Part shown: one piece after another, positions 18,739 through 30,564 of the stretch
Layout of the letters: each line of letters opens with the position of its first letter
Position numbering within the stretch: the first letter of the stretch is position 1
Source of the DNA: Tigriopus japonicus
Taxonomy: Eukaryota; Arthropoda; Copepoda; Harpacticoida; Harpacticidae
Length of the DNA: 64,000 bases
Assembly (NCBI GenBank): GCA_010645155.1
Contig: CM021313.1
Location: forward strand, 1,606,588-1,670,587
Direction of reading: 5' to 3'
Program-made: the position numbers and the translations under genes
The notes under the pieces: generated by a model
The model's input: only the letters and a program-made list of their open reading frames with translations
The model's database searches: none
Told to the model about the DNA's origin: nothing

Positions 18739-21186
18739 ATGCCCAAAACGGACTTGGAAGGCCACCTGATGGCCGTTAGTCATGTGTTCTACCTCCAAAG
18801 TCACAAATGCTGTTTTCTTCGGATCCAAGACTCGGAGAATGTGGAACATCTCGTCATGATTCCTTTGGAGATCAAGCCACTTTTGTTGCATCTCCAAAAT
18901 GGATTGGATCTGCCCGGAAATGGGATCAAATTATCCCGTCTTTCTCGGGTCTCCTCTCGAGGAATCCTCAAGGTTACTAAAAACTCGTCTTGGACTTTCA
19001 CGTCGAAGTTTAAAGCCGGATTGGGTGTGGTCAACGAAGGGATCGTCACGGATGATGCCCATGCCATTTCCGGGGTTTATCGACTCAATAAGGAGGTGAT
19101 TTTGATCACGACTTGGTTGTGCTATATCACCAATATGGGACAATTTGCTCGGGGACAAACGGTTTTGGTGTGTAATGCCCATTTGATTCGGGATCCTGAC
19201 TTTGGTTTGATACTGATTGCTTGTGCTAAATCCATGGTGATCTTGAAAGACCAACAAAAATCGTCGGTTCACGATAAGGAGGTCACGGGTCAGTTTGTCA
19301 AAGATTCCATTGTGAATCTAACGCTCAAGTTGGACTTGAAGTATTCCGATATTCTTCGGCTTCTTCAATGGCGGGATCTTTTGACCAAACAATTTCCAAA
19401 CGCCAATTTCACACTGATATCCGCCGAGGATGAAAATCCGTTGGAACCGATTATGCATATTCTCAACCGTCCCAAAACTAACCGATTACTGATCCATGAG
19501 TATTTGGACCACGAGCATCGGTGCTTTATGAAAACGAAATCGCTATCGAGCCCAATTTTAATTTCATCCCATGCTATTCATGAATCCGAGCGGAAATTCC
19601 GTAGTGAGCTAAAGGAAGAACAATCGATCCGAAAATCATGTTATCTCAATTTACCGAACCTAACTCTCGACTATTGTTCTCGGTTGTATATTTGCACGCG
19701 TGTACTTATCGGATCGCTCCGTTTCCATTCAGGATTGGCTCGAGTGGTGCTCGAGGATTCCACAGGATTTCTTCCAATTTGCGTCAAAGGAAACACAGAT
19801 CAACTACTCAACCGAATCGTTATGATCTCAAAGTATTCAGTGATATTGGAGTGGTTTTGTCTCCCCAATGAGGAAGAATCTCAATTCCTCTATGTTATGT
19901 GCCGAAACTCGGATGTATCGCTCTTCATGGAGTTTTCTAGTTCATACTCTAAATCCGAATTAGATGCGTGTTCCGCCTTCCCGATTCGAAATCTGTCGGA
20001 TCCGATATTTGTGGCAGGTGAATTTTATATATTCGTGCAATCCTTGACGGAATATTTGAAGATCCCGGTGAGGGCGTTATCCCAATCGGATATTTGTCCA
20101 GGAAGTGTCCTTCAAATTCCCAATGAATACGATTCTAAATCAGAGCCCTCATCTGTGATATCCTCCTTGTCCGGATGTTTTGGATTCGGAACAGCCTATA
20201 ATTCCTTGGCAATTTCCAATGTTCGAACGTTCCTTCCCAAAGGAGAGGGTCAAATTGGTGTCGACCGATTGCTCAGTGACCTGAGCGATTCGTTTGATAT
20301 TGCAGATCTCACTGCCATTCCTTTCATGGAGATGATTTCCATCTCAGGTATCGTTCACGAACGATGGATGGAAAATACGCTTTATCCCAAAGATGATAAG
20401 ATATGCCGTGACTCCAAACTGGAGCCCTTTGTGCCTAACCTCTATAATTTACAATTGAAGCTTAGTCCATCGGTTTCGGATGCATCAATATCTTCGATAT
20501 CCCTATACGTCATGAACTGGTCAGCTCATGTCTATCCCATTGGAATTCTTCCCAAGCGCTTGATTCGCGTGGATAACGTGGTCAAGATCAATTCCCGGAA
20601 AGGCAATCCCTATTTCGTGACGACGGCTTTTTCTAGATTTCGCGTGCTCCAAAAACCGGAAACCAAAGATGAAGCATTGGGCTTGATGAATCTTTGTGAT
20701 GGGATCGAATCGAAACGACACTTTCGATGTGTGGTCAACCTAGTCAGTATTCTGAAACTTTCCATCACAGCCAAATGTGATGCTTGTGGGATGACAACTC
20801 AACAAGGAATTTGCTCGTTCGTGGGATGTCATAACCAGAGTGGGAAAACAATCTTAGCCTTCAAAGGTCAATTCAACGTGGAGGATGGCACCGGTAGAGT
20901 GAACTTGTTCTTTAACGACTTGAAGGTGGATGTAGTGAAAAGGATTCTTGGCCTGAACTCTGAGCTTTGGAGCGAGATCGAAGAGCAGGTACAAGTCCGT
21001 GGTGAATTGGTTCACTTCCAAGGAGGCAAGGATCTAGAGAGGGATGCCAATGTTCTCCATTTGCTTTGCTCTCTCATCAATCATACCCATATCTTTCAAC
21101 TGGAATGTCATTGTCGACATTTTCCGGGGAACAATCGCGATGACGAGTTTCTTTCCCTGTTCTCCACGGAAGTGTCAATCAAGTGA
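18739..21186 (+). CDS. CTC1: CTC1-like CST-complex telomere protein
   Basis: A single 815-aa open frame with no intron and uniform coding character. The C-terminal 130 residues show a zinc-ribbon-like CDACGMTTQQGICSFVGC (C-x2-C-x8-C-x4-C, about residue 681). It is followed by an OB-fold strand pattern with FNVEDGTG, LGLNSELW and VQVRGELV. This order of motifs (VEDGT..., LGL-x4-W, VQV-x-G) is what I recall from the last OB folds of CTC1. The large subunit of CTC1-STN1-TEN1 binds single-stranded telomeric DNA and recruits polymerase alpha-primase. Human CTC1 is about 1,200 aa, so this protein is shorter and may lack N-terminal OB folds. An RPA1-type OB protein is the main alternative. It converges with TTK, the two stop codons being 270 bp apart. 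Confidence 0.65.
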   Translation: MPKTDLEGHLMAVSHVFYLQSHKCCFLRIQDSENVEHLVMIPLEIKPLLLHLQNGLDLPGNGIKLSRLSRVSSRGILKVTKNSSWTFTSKFKAGLGVVNEGIVTDDAHAISGVYRLNKEVILITTWLCYITNMGQFARGQTVLVCNAHLIRDPDFGLILIACAKSMVILKDQQKSSVHDKEVTGQFVKDSIVNLTLKLDLKYSDILRLLQWRDLLTKQFPNANFTLISAEDENPLEPIMHILNRPKTNRLLIHEYLDHEHRCFMKTKSLSSPILISSHAIHESERKFRSELKEEQSIRKSCYLNLPNLTLDYCSRLYICTRVLIGSLRFHSGLARVVLEDSTGFLPICVKGNTDQLLNRIVMISKYSVILEWFCLPNEEESQFLYVMCRNSDVSLFMEFSSSYSKSELDACSAFPIRNLSDPIFVAGEFYIFVQSLTEYLKIPVRALSQSDICPGSVLQIPNEYDSKSEPSSVISSLSGCFGFGTAYNSLAISNVRTFLPKGEGQIGVDRLLSDLSDSFDIADLTAIPFMEMISISGIVHERWMENTLYPKDDKICRDSKLEPFVPNLYNLQLKLSPSVSDASISSISLYVMNWSAHVYPIGILPKRLIRVDNVVKINSRKGNPYFVTTAFSRFRVLQKPETKDEALGLMNLCDGIESKRHFRCVVNLVSILKLSITAKCDACGMTTQQGICSFVGCHNQSGKTILAFKGQFNVEDGTGRVNLFFNDLKVDVVKRILGLNSELWSEIEEQVQVRGELVHFQGGKDLERDANVLHLLCSLINHTHIFQLECHCRHFPGNNRDDEFLSLFSTEVSIK

Positions 21187-21455
21187 TCCGAAATGACATA
21201 TCTTACAAAGAAGTATGTGAATGATGTTTTTGTTGGGTATGGTATTACAAGAATTTTATAAATGGAACAAAGATGTTAGAATTGTGTAAAGGAGATGAAG
21301 AAGTAGTGAAAAGATTTGTTATTGATCTCAAAAAAACCATATGATCTCGAATATACTGAGCCCGTATTCTTGTTTTGCTCTTCATCCGACGAGTCGCTGA
21401 ATTAGAAACTAATTACTGTAGAGGATAGGAGTTGGGAAGGGTAGTTCTTTTTAAT
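21187..21455. other. Shared 3' region of convergent CTC1-like and TTK genes
   Basis: Only 269 bp separate the two stop codons. No canonical AATAAA is visible for either strand, so both 3' ends probably use variant signals or overlap. Confidence 0.5.
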
Positions 21456-23237
21456 TCAGGTGTCGTCAGAGGTCAAATCCAAGTGTCTGAGTGCGTTCAA
21501 GCTCGTTTCCGAGGTCGAGATCTTCCTCATCGCTTGGCTGAGCACTTGCTTACTGTTGGGTGTAAGCACAGTTCCCAGTTTTGACAAAAGCTGCTCCACA
21601 TTCGTATTCGTGGTTCTGGTATTTTTGTCGGTCCCAAGATTCTTTGACTTCAAGAACGGATGGTTCAAAAGCTCAGCGACGGAGGCACGATCTCGTGGAT
21701 CTCGCATTAGACAACGTCTAATCACATCCACGAGGAGCGGATCATGACCATCGGTGGGAAATGGAATCTTGTATTCGGGATCGGTGATGGCTCGAAACTT
21801 GTCCAAAGGTCGTCGGAAGTGGCCAAAGGGCATTTTCTTGTAGGTCAAGTTGTACAGAATGCAACCCAACGACCACACATCAGATTTGCGACTGATCTTG
21901 ATGCACTGCTGATCTTCATCGTCGTCGTTATCGTCCACTGGCCCAGATTGGATGGCCTCGGGCGACATGAAATTGAAGGTGCCCATTTGGCTCTCTTTGA
22001 CCACGCTCGTTTTGTCACTTTGAACCGAGGAGGCGATCCCGAAATCGATGAGTTTGAGGGTACCCGCCACCAGGATGAAATTGGCCGGCTTCAGGTCTGA
22101 ATGGATGATTCCGGCCTCGTGAATCACTTGCACGGCATCGAGCATTTCATTCCAGTAGAACTTGATCTTGAGCTCCGTGATCTCGTGATTGGCCGAGATA
22201 CGCTTGATCAAAGTGGACAGATCCGTCTCGCCGCGTTCCATCACAATGAAGAGCTTGCCCTCTTGGGCACGATACTCATAATCGAACATGCGCACAATCC
22301 GATGATGACCCTGGAGCTTCTCCAGCATATTAATCTCATTCAAATAACCGCGGGCTTGCGCTTCATCCGCTTCGGAGAGGTCCACGATCTTGATGGCTTT
22401 TAAATTGCGTTCTTCGTCGAACACCTCATACACCTACAACAAGAATGCACTCGTGTGAGGCCAACTTTACTTTGTCACTGGCCGATATACTAACCTGTGA
22501 TGACCCTCCCTTGCCCAACACTGTGAGTAAGGCGTATTTCTTGCCCTTGATCATGATCCATTTCATTATCAAACTATCCGGATTGTGATGATCTTGGCTG
22601 AATGAACTCTGCGAAGACGAGGAGGAAGTAGAAGGCGTGGTTACTTCCGGCACTTGCGGCAAGCGCGACGCGGACGACGAATAAAATCGCTCTTTGGGCG
22701 TGTTGGCCAAGGTTCTCAGAGGCGGTTCCGACAACTCGGGTCCACTAGCGTGTCGTTCAGACCCACCGCCTCGATGGCCAAACACGGAACGCCCACCCGG
22801 ATTCGTGGGTGTGGGCTGAAAGGGCGGCAAAGGAATGGGTCGATGCGGCCGATGGGATGCGGGCTTGTGACCGGAATTGGCCGTGGAAGGCGTGGTCCCG
22901 AAATACCGCTGGGGCATGGGCGTGACTCGCTCGGGATGCGAACCACCCGCACTGTGATTGGATTGCTCGGAAAAAGCCAATCGCTGCGGCATCTGAAAGA
23001 TACAAAATAGAAAAAAAACTTTACGGGCTCTCTTTATGAAAGGCGTGAGGATCCCGCGGAACGGGAACGTACGTAGGCCGTGGTGATCTTGCCCATTCTT
23101 CTTTCGTGTCTACGCGTGGAAGCCATCATGGCTCGTAAATCGAAGGAGCCCGATTGCGTGGTGGTGTTGTCCTCGGTGGTCACCAACGACGACGATGCCG
23201 ACGAGGATACGGGCACTTCCAGAAACGCCCCCGACAT
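21456..23237 (-). CDS. TTK: Dual-specificity spindle-checkpoint kinase TTK/MPS1
   Basis: Three exons on the minus strand, 23237-23073, 22992-22495 and 22433-21456, join at phase 0 (donors GTACGT and GTTAGT) to give 546 aa. The first roughly 195 residues are Ser/Pro/His-rich and look disordered. The kinase domain starts at YALLTVLGKGGSSQVYEV, where the glycine loop is split by the last intron. It has the lysine in AIKIVDL, catalytic HSDLKPANF (HSD instead of HRD, as in animal TTK), DFGIASS, and SVVKESQMGTFNFMSPEAI in the activation loop. MPS1 acts at kinetochores, phosphorylating KNL1 MELT motifs to start the spindle checkpoint. No TPR domain is apparent before the kinase; human TTK (about 857 aa) has one. 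An upstream exon could be missed, since the start is simply the first ATG of exon 1. Confidence 0.93.
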
Positions 23238-24551
23238 GGTTAGGATGGGTTGATAGGCCTCGCACACGGAGGTCCCGGATCATCCACTGCCAAAGGAAGG
23301 TCACTTGTTTTTTTTTCTTCACTGGTTTATTTGTCGTCGGTTGGTTCGTTGATCGGCGCCATCGTTTGAGTGAAAGAGAAGAAATAGGGAGGCAAGCAAG
23401 CAAGCAAGGAAAGAAGGAGGGTCGAATAACAAAGCGCAGGGTGACGGACGGAACACAAGGAAGATGTCTGTGAGTTACTATTTTTTGATTACTTCATACT
23501 GTAATCTGAGAAAAAGCAAGTAGGGAACGGAAAGGGTATGGAAAGAGGACAAAACTGCAACCTGATATTGATTCCCTAATCTGAGATTTTACCCTCCCGA
23601 CCATTTACAAGATTTGTTTTACAAACAGCTTGCCATGAGATTCTTTATTAAGAACGAGAAACTTTTTGAGTTGAAGTAAGCATATTCAATATTTAGTAGG
23701 ATTAATATCATATGGTGGACAGCCACATCTGACAGGAGTCCACTGATTGTTAGTTTGCGATGAACAATAAAATTAAATTTTAACGTAAATATCCACCGGA
23801 ATTTCGTTTAAGTACTCTTTCAGTCCATTAAATGAAATACATAATGACGACAAATTTTAACCAAAACCGGAGAAAACGCAAATTTGTGAAGAAAAATAAG
23901 TCAGGTTGAGTAATTCACTTCACCGAAAGGAATGTTGTGTTCCTTTCAGACGTTTCGGAGCACAGCAACTATATTGTAGACTTTTTAGTTTCATTTCCAT
24001 TTTATTTTTGTATATTTGCGATTTATATCGTGCTCTTTAAATTCGCTTTGTAAAAGGCGATTTTTCATCGTGCCGAAACTTTCTCAAGTTGTACACTAAA
24101 CCGCAACGATTCCCGATCCTTGGTAAAGAAAAAAACGTCATGCGTATTTTTTTGTAACATGTACCTAATATGGTAAGTATAATAATATGACATTTTATAA
24201 AAGTAAATTTCTTTTGCCGAAGCGTTTAAGTTGTAGTTATGATTTATTCTTTGTGGCTGTGATCAGAAACTCAAAGAGCAATTTTATTAGATCTTCAATA
24301 GAAATAAAATTTGACTAACTAACAAAACAACATGACACCAAGTATGACGTAAGTTTGTTTCGTGATTGACCCACATCAAAAAATATAAAAAGTGACGCGT
24401 CACGACTGGTTTGTGATCCTTCGAGTAAAAGTTTCAACGAAATGCGGGTCCCTAAGCAGTCCTCAGGCCATATATAATCATTGGATAATCTTCGGGGCAC
24501 TTTCACAGCGTTTCGATGCAATCTTTGGGTTTGACGCCCTACGGACAAAGA
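23238..24551. other. Intergenic DNA between TTK and GILT
   Basis: Contains the TTK 5' region (about 23238-23460, GC-richer, with a CAAG repeat near 23393-23410). AT-rich DNA follows with no gene. A small hairpin, AAAGGAATGTTGTGTTCCTTT, lies at 23928-23948. TTTATT at 24243 and 24283 could be the minus-strand poly(A) signal of GILT. Confidence 0.4.
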
Positions 24552-26716
24552 TCAGACCATCACCACGTGAATACTTGATCCATCAAATCGTGCTAACCCT
24601 TTTTCTTTTACCTGATATTTTCGACAGACTTCCTTGAGCAGGTTCTTCAGTATCATCTTTTGATTGTCTTGACTCCCATTGAGCACAATGGTCGGTATGA
24701 ATGTAACCCGAGGTCTCAACGAATGGGTATCATCTCCCACCACAGCCAACATTTTCTGACCTTCTTTCCCCCGGGCACAAGCCTCAATGGGACTCCACTC
24801 GATATCCAACTGACTAGCACACTACCTCAACAGGAATAAAATGCCTAAAATAGTATTACCAAGAGGATAATTCAATACTAGATTTGTGGGCTCACGCTTT
24901 GACCAGCTTGCATGGGATCGTAATTATCGCCCATCATGCAATTGATGTACTCCACAAGCTTGGCGGACTCCGATATGTAATGCAAGGCGCACGTGTGAAT
25001 CATGTTTCCCAGACATTCATTGGGACCATGCTGGCATTGGAACATAAAACCTCCATCGCTGGCATGATGCTGAATTCGAGAAAATCGTTATCGAGCGTGA
25101 TCTCGCCTACTTGGGTGTTCATCTTACCGAGGCTTTGCCGTAAGGTTTGTACTGGATGTCCATAATGGATCCTATCCGTTGCCAAGTAGGATAGAGCTGT
25201 TTCAGGACGAAATATCGACTGTCCGGACACAGGACCTCGTAGTAAACCTCCACAACCACTTTCCCACTCTAAAAAAGCAAGATACAAACGTTTGTATTGA
25301 CCAATACGATCGGTATAGGACTGATCTCGTCGTGTGTCACTTTTGGCACAGATGTCGTGGTTAAAGCGGAAAGAATCAGCGGTAAGTGGGTGGTGGTGAC
25401 GGTGGTGGGTGTGTCACTTGTATCGCTCTGTAAACTGGGGGTGGTTTCCTCTCTAGTCTGACGGGGAGTTTTGTAGGAAGTCAATAGAGCCAAAAGATAC
25501 GTGATATTTAACGAGAGAAACAACATGATCAACTGGCAATGATCGAAGTTTCTGTTTGGGGCATGGTGCCTAGGCCAACGTACATGGAGCAATAGAACAT
25601 TGTCACTTCAATTGAATGAACCGGATTGGAGGAAGTCATTGAAGCTCATTGAAAAGCATCTTATTAAGGAAACACTGAGAGGGGGAAATGTCAGGAAGTA
25701 TTATCCGTTAGGCTCGAAATGAGCAACAACATTTTCATGAACTACTGTCCTGACGAAAATTTGCTTAATGCTTGGTGACATAAATCAATATCCATTCAAC
25801 AGTTGAATGTCATCGCTTTCATTATTAACGATGGAAGAGGGCGTAATTGTGGCAATTTCTGTGCAATTAACTTGTTAGATCTCAGACCTTTTGGAAAAGA
25901 AGCAGGGCATTTGTAATGGAATTACTAGAGACAAAATTAGTCACTCGCATTAAACAATAAAAAAAAAATCAGAAGTGGCAAAATATTTATTTAAAAAAAA
26001 CACTTGCCCGTAAGCATACCAAAGCACTTCATTTTCAATCAAATTTGAAAATTAAACAAAAGGCTTCAAATTTGGCCGGAACATTGTTTCCGGTTTTTCT
26101 AATTTAATTATGACATTCTATTACAACGTTTACAGAAATGTTAGGTAATCAAATGCATACTACAAAGAAACAAGAAAAAGAAAATGTTATATTGATCAGT
26201 CATTTCCGAAACTCTACCGTATGTTTTCTTGAAGACAAATATAGCAGGGATTTTTTCTTGCCAATCTAGCTTGCCATATTTTTCATTACTCCCGCTTTAT
26301 GGCTAAAACTAGAGCTTAAGCTAAAACAACAGTTTTTTGCCAGAGCATGCAAAGCAATCCTTTCTTTATGGAATCCAAGAGCCATGAATTTCAAATTTTG
26401 CGGCATGGAATTCTTAGCAGACATCAGGAACATAAAGATGCTTAATCTAAAGATTTACAGGAACATAGAAAGAAAGCTTTTTTCAAAGACAATCATCATC
26501 ATTCATCCTCCTGTTCTTGAATAATACCTGATTGCCGCGTTGCAACAAGGCTTGTTGAGCCACGTTCTCGCCCAAATGCGAGTACAACACCCACAAGGTC
26601 AACAAGAAGATGACCAAGGCGATCACGCGAAAGGCGTACCCTCGCACGCCCATTGATCTGGCCATGGGCACCTTTTTCGAGCTAGGAGCCGTGAGCAAGG
26701 TCAACGAAGAAGTCAT
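24552..26716 (-). CDS. GILT-family lysosomal thiol reductase
   Basis: Minus-strand exons 25268-25128, 25069-24896 and 24821-24612 encode the whole GILT core. They join at phase 0 across introns of only 58 and 74 bp. Key features are VYYEVLCPDSRYF, where the active site is CPDS and lacks the second Cys of CxxC. PYGKAS is joined to the following exon by splicing, then comes the signature CQHGPNECLGNMIHTC and the C-terminal PIEACARG, THSLRPRVTFIPTIVLNG and LLKEVCRKYQ. If exon 4 is not spliced further, translation ends at the TGA at 24552. GILT enzymes reduce disulfides in lysosomes and help unfold antigens and pathogen proteins. A probable first exon is 26716-26528 (63 codons, phase 0, GTATTA donor), with an internal membrane segment RVIALVIFLLTLWVLYS. 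An alternative N-terminus (MLFLSLNITYLLALL, then a Thr-rich stretch, within 25523-25330) also fits. Confidence 0.88.
25330..25523 (-). CDS. Possible alternative first exon or Thr-rich stem exon of the GILT gene
   Basis: The frame from ATG at about 25523 begins MLFLSLNITYLLALLTSY, a plausible signal peptide. It runs into a Thr-rich segment (SDTSDTPTTVTTTHLP). A donor such as AAA|GTGACA (in VPK|VT) would join it at phase 0 to the GILT core exon at 25268. The same DNA could instead be an internal stem exon using the acceptor TTTACAG before SDTSDT. Without splicing it meets TAG directly before the core exon. Codon use is only moderately gene-like. Confidence 0.35.
25600..26520. other. Intron DNA of the GILT gene
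   Basis: AT-rich; no exon or repeat recognised. Confidence 0.4.
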
Positions 26717-28423
26717 GGGAACGCAAATATCAGGCCAAGAGTTTCACGAGATCGGGGAAGGGAGAGAGAGAGAGAAAAAACAAGAGCCATGCAACAGTCA
26801 TGCATGCACCCGCATGAATTTCGCCCTGATTAGCGATCGAAGTTTTGGTTTGGTTTCTTCCACACGATCAAAGAACAACAACGAACACCGGGACTTTGAG
26901 GCATGGAGTACTATCAAATCTCCTTCAAGATACGGTTATTTTGTCGACCCGTCGTCTTGATAAGAAAGTAGAACTCTGTTACAAGAACACACGAACTTTT
27001 CCTCTGCATCTGTCAGTCAATCGTCAAAAAAAAGGTGACGAAGGAACGAACTACTGCAGTTTTATAACAAGCAGCCTTTGTTGCGTCCGCCTGGCCAAAT
27101 TTTATGGCGCGGGTGTGCTTTAAGATTGACAACGTTCCAAATGTAGAAAGCCCGTCAGGTTTTTTCACATACCTCAGCCAGACTTTCAAAGTCCACGCCA
27201 AAGGTTGTTTGGTCAAACTTCGAATCCAACAAACCTCAACAAACAAGAATGTGGTTACCTAGTGATGGGAGGCAAACAAGAGCTTGGGCAAGCGGTCCGG
27301 TACAGTACCTTGGACTTGCCGAAACTTGGGTCTACTTGGGTGCCTGTACAAGTATTTTTCCCACCTTACAGGTTTGCCAAATTTGCTAGGAATGAAGACT
27401 ACACCTTCGGCATCAGAATTTCAATTAACCAGAAAGTTTCAGCGAAATAGGGCCCATGCCCTTGTTAGGATGGATTTTTAGATGAAAATACACAATTCAA
27501 AGCTTATGTATCGAGAAATGCAAAAGCTTTTGAGAATATTTCAAAAAAAAAAGCATTATTTTGGCATCTTATATTTTTTTCTAGCAACTCTGATTGACCG
27601 AGCTTGTTCCCAAGTGGGGTTGACTGTTAAATCTCATTCTTGATTGGCCCGAAAAGTGTTTTCATGTGTGACTTAGAACGGAAACTAAAGAAAAAACATG
27701 GTTTTGCAAATGCTATCCAAATCAAAATATTTTTTGTTTCACTTCCACTGTTTATTGCTAAATTATTAAGGTCAAAAGATCATCGAAAATGCAACTTGAC
27801 ATGCTTTTCTTCTAAGTCACACTGCAAGCATCTTAACTCTTCAAAGAGCAACTGCCGGCAACTGCATCTTCCAATGTTCCTTGAGCTTGCCAAGTGTATT
27901 GGTGTATTGCCCAAGTAATGCTTGTCAACAACTTGTGCTTGGGGTGTTTGTGATGACTCATTACTTGCCCAAGTCACATCACTAGGTTACCAGTATCATT
28001 AATCTATTTTTGGACATTGTTATCTGAAAAAAAGAGTGTTTCTAACCGAAATGTGATTAAATCAAAAGTGAGTTCTCTAGCTTTGAAATAACATTTGATT
28101 GAATTAGACACGTGATTTTATTTGAAACTCTCAGGGCGTGTTTTCATCTTTAGAAGAGCTTGAAAACCAACCTTCTATATTTAAAAGCCATGCTATGGCT
28201 TAAAAATATTCAAAGACCTAATCCATCCATTTATAATTAATGTTTGAGGTAATCTTCCATCAACAAGTCGTCGAACCTTCAATAATGAACCTGATTTAGT
28301 TACTACCAAATCGGTCACCTTGATCTCTTTTGTTTTGAAAGTATTCTCTTGAATGAACGCGCGGCGCTCAGAAGATTGTGTTCCCAATCATATCCAGATC
28401 GAGAGTGTTCCCCTGTTCCTTCC
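26717..28423. other. Intergenic DNA between GILT and HAUS3
   Basis: No exon is supported. A (GA)n tract lies at 26760-26778. Short frames near 26610-27480 on both strands lack splice context and family resemblance. The likely HAUS3 promoter lies before 28424, but no TATA box is seen. Confidence 0.4.
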
Positions 28424-30536
28424 ATGGCCTCCAACCTCGGTGGAACCGTGCTCGAGGCTCTAAAATCCGTACGATGTCCCGGAATTGAGGCCTGGACCCC
28501 GGATGATCTGGATTGGCTGGGCTCAACCTCGGGAGAAACCCAATCTTTTTTAACATGGCTCACTCAAAGTTTAGAGCCGGAAATGGCCTTGACCGCCGAA
28601 GAATTGGAGGCTTGGCACCGACTTCAGACCGATCGATCGGAAGATATCTTGCAGGGCGAGCTTTTGGAAGAGGCATTGGCCTCGTTTGCCACCTCAGAAA
28701 AGGCTCGTGAGGACGCCATGAGTTTGACTGAGCTCCAATCCGAAGTGGAACGACTTCAGGAACAATTGGACCTTCAATCGGCCACTTTGGAAGGTCTGGA
28801 AGGGGTCTCGGGTGGATTAAGAGGACAGCAGACCCAATTGGGCGTGGCTTTGCCCGAGTTAACGCCTTTGATGGAGAAGGAAGCGCGAATCGTGCGACAA
28901 AAGCAAGATCAAATCATGAACCTTAATGAGGAGTACAATGAAACCTTAGATGAACTTTTGCAAGCCATTCAAGCGATTATGGAGAGACTTGGCACTTTTC
29001 GGGACCGGGAAAAAGAGAGGCCCATGTAAGTTTAATAGGAAACCTGGTAACAAGAACGGGTGATAGTCTTGTTTTTACAGGCTACTGAGCGAAATGGATT
29101 TGAAAGCGTTACGAGCGAATGATGAGCGTTGGATGAAAGAGTTGGAGGACACTTTCGGGCAACTGTTCAGTTGTCCGAGAAGCGATAGAAGCGAGGAAGA
29201 CGAAGAATACGTGGTCAAAGAGCTCAGTCGGCTCAAGGATGGTTTAGAGATCGGACAGAGGCACCAATGGATCGCAGAGGCCAAATTGGAAGGCCAAAAT
29301 GCCTCGTTGCGACATTTGAAAACGCTCCACCGCCAACTCACGCAGGTTTAAAAGCCTTTGAGCATGCCAGATTTATTTTGCATCCAAGCTAAAATCTGTC
29401 TGCAATGCGGTCATCTTTTACAGGGTCAGTTAAATACAGATGTGGACGAATTAGAGAAAAGAGCCACCGAGTTGGAGCGCAAAATCACTTTGCTACAATC
29501 TGATATTAACTCGTTAAAGAGGGAACAACTTGTGCCTTTGGCCGAGAACCACGCCCAATTAGAAGTGGAAAAAGTGATTGCCATCGACCTTCAGGTGAGG
29601 GATTTTCATTGAAACATCGTTCAATGTGACGCTTCCAAGTCTAAAATATTCGTCCGTTTTTGCACCTCTCTCAGAACAAGTGCTTCGAGTCGGAGTTTAA
29701 TTTCAAGAAATTGGAGGAATTCCAAGCATTCCTTGTGTCCCAGCGTGCTCTTCAGACTGGCCTCAGTGGTCTCTTGGAAATGGAGAAGGGCCAGTTGTCT
29801 CGATTCCGGGAGCAATTCTTGCAAATCATTTCCCAGATGAAAGTCCTCGCCCGAGATTTGGAACAGGAGATGACGGCCTTGGAGAATTTGAGCCTTTTCG
29901 AAATGGAACAGGCCAAGGATCAGATCCATGGTCAAGATCACGTCATGAACTCTCTATTGAGTGTTTTCAATGAAAAATGTGAGACATCAAGTGCCAGCTA
30001 GGTGAATGGATTAATTTGACGATTCTTTTCTAAACCACTTAGGTCATATGGGCGAATGGAGGGAAAGGGATTTACTCCAGGCAGTTCAAAAACTACGAAC
30101 TGCGATTCAGAACAAGGAAGAGACGAAAAGTCTGATGGAACGGGAATTGGTTGACCAGCAAGACCAATTAAATACCGGTTTGCCTAAGCTCGAAAAACTC
30201 ATCAACTTGGGTAATGGTGGAATTGCAATAGCAATTCATGGAAATGGGTTTGCTTTGAATTCGACTAACTAGTTTCTATTGCATTCAATTTTAGACGGCT
30301 GGAAACATGGATGTTTAACTAATCCCCAGATTTTGAGGCAACTCCATTCGTTACAACAAGGCATGAAAGGCTTCGAGTTGTCCGTGAAAGAATCCCTTTC
30401 CCAATGGGAGAAGGAAAACAGGGCCATTAAGCATGACCCACACTTATACACACAGAAGCGACTTTGGATTGATTTCCTGACTAATCCCAAACTCCTACAG
30501 GCAAATGTGGATGCCATGGTCAAAAAGGCAAAATAA
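28424..30536 (+). CDS. HAUS3: HAUS augmin-like complex subunit 3
   Basis: Six exons, 28424-29025, 29081-29345, 29424-29594, 29675-29978, 30043-30210 and 30295-30536, join in frame through GT-AG introns of 55-84 bp. They give 583 aa, close to the roughly 600 aa of vertebrate HAUS3. The N-terminus matches the family pattern: VLEALKSVRCPGIEAW, then DLDWL, SFLTWL, LTAEELEAWHRLQ and ILQGELLEEAL. The rest is a long, nearly continuous coiled coil (residues about 110-520) rich in Leu, Glu and Gln. HAUS3 is the coiled-coil core partner of HAUS5 in augmin, which recruits gamma-tubulin to spindle microtubules and builds branched arrays. I chose the ATG at 28424 because it starts MASNLGGTVLEAL; an upstream in-frame start at 28349 is not conserved in character. 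Confidence 0.9.
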
Positions 30537-30552
30537 AATAACCAAAAATAAA
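30532..30552 (+). terminator. HAUS3 poly(A) signals
   Basis: AATAAA at 30532-30537 overlaps the stop codon and another lies at 30547-30552. This implies an extremely short 3' UTR for HAUS3. Confidence 0.55.
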
Positions 30553-30564
30553 ACATAAACTTAC

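Noticed and set aside
25000..25287. Apparent frameshifts inside GILT suggesting a pseudogene
   Set aside because: Removing a 58-bp GTAAGA...TTCAG intron (25127-25070) restores one clean frame from PYGKAS to the GILT signature. The gene is intact.
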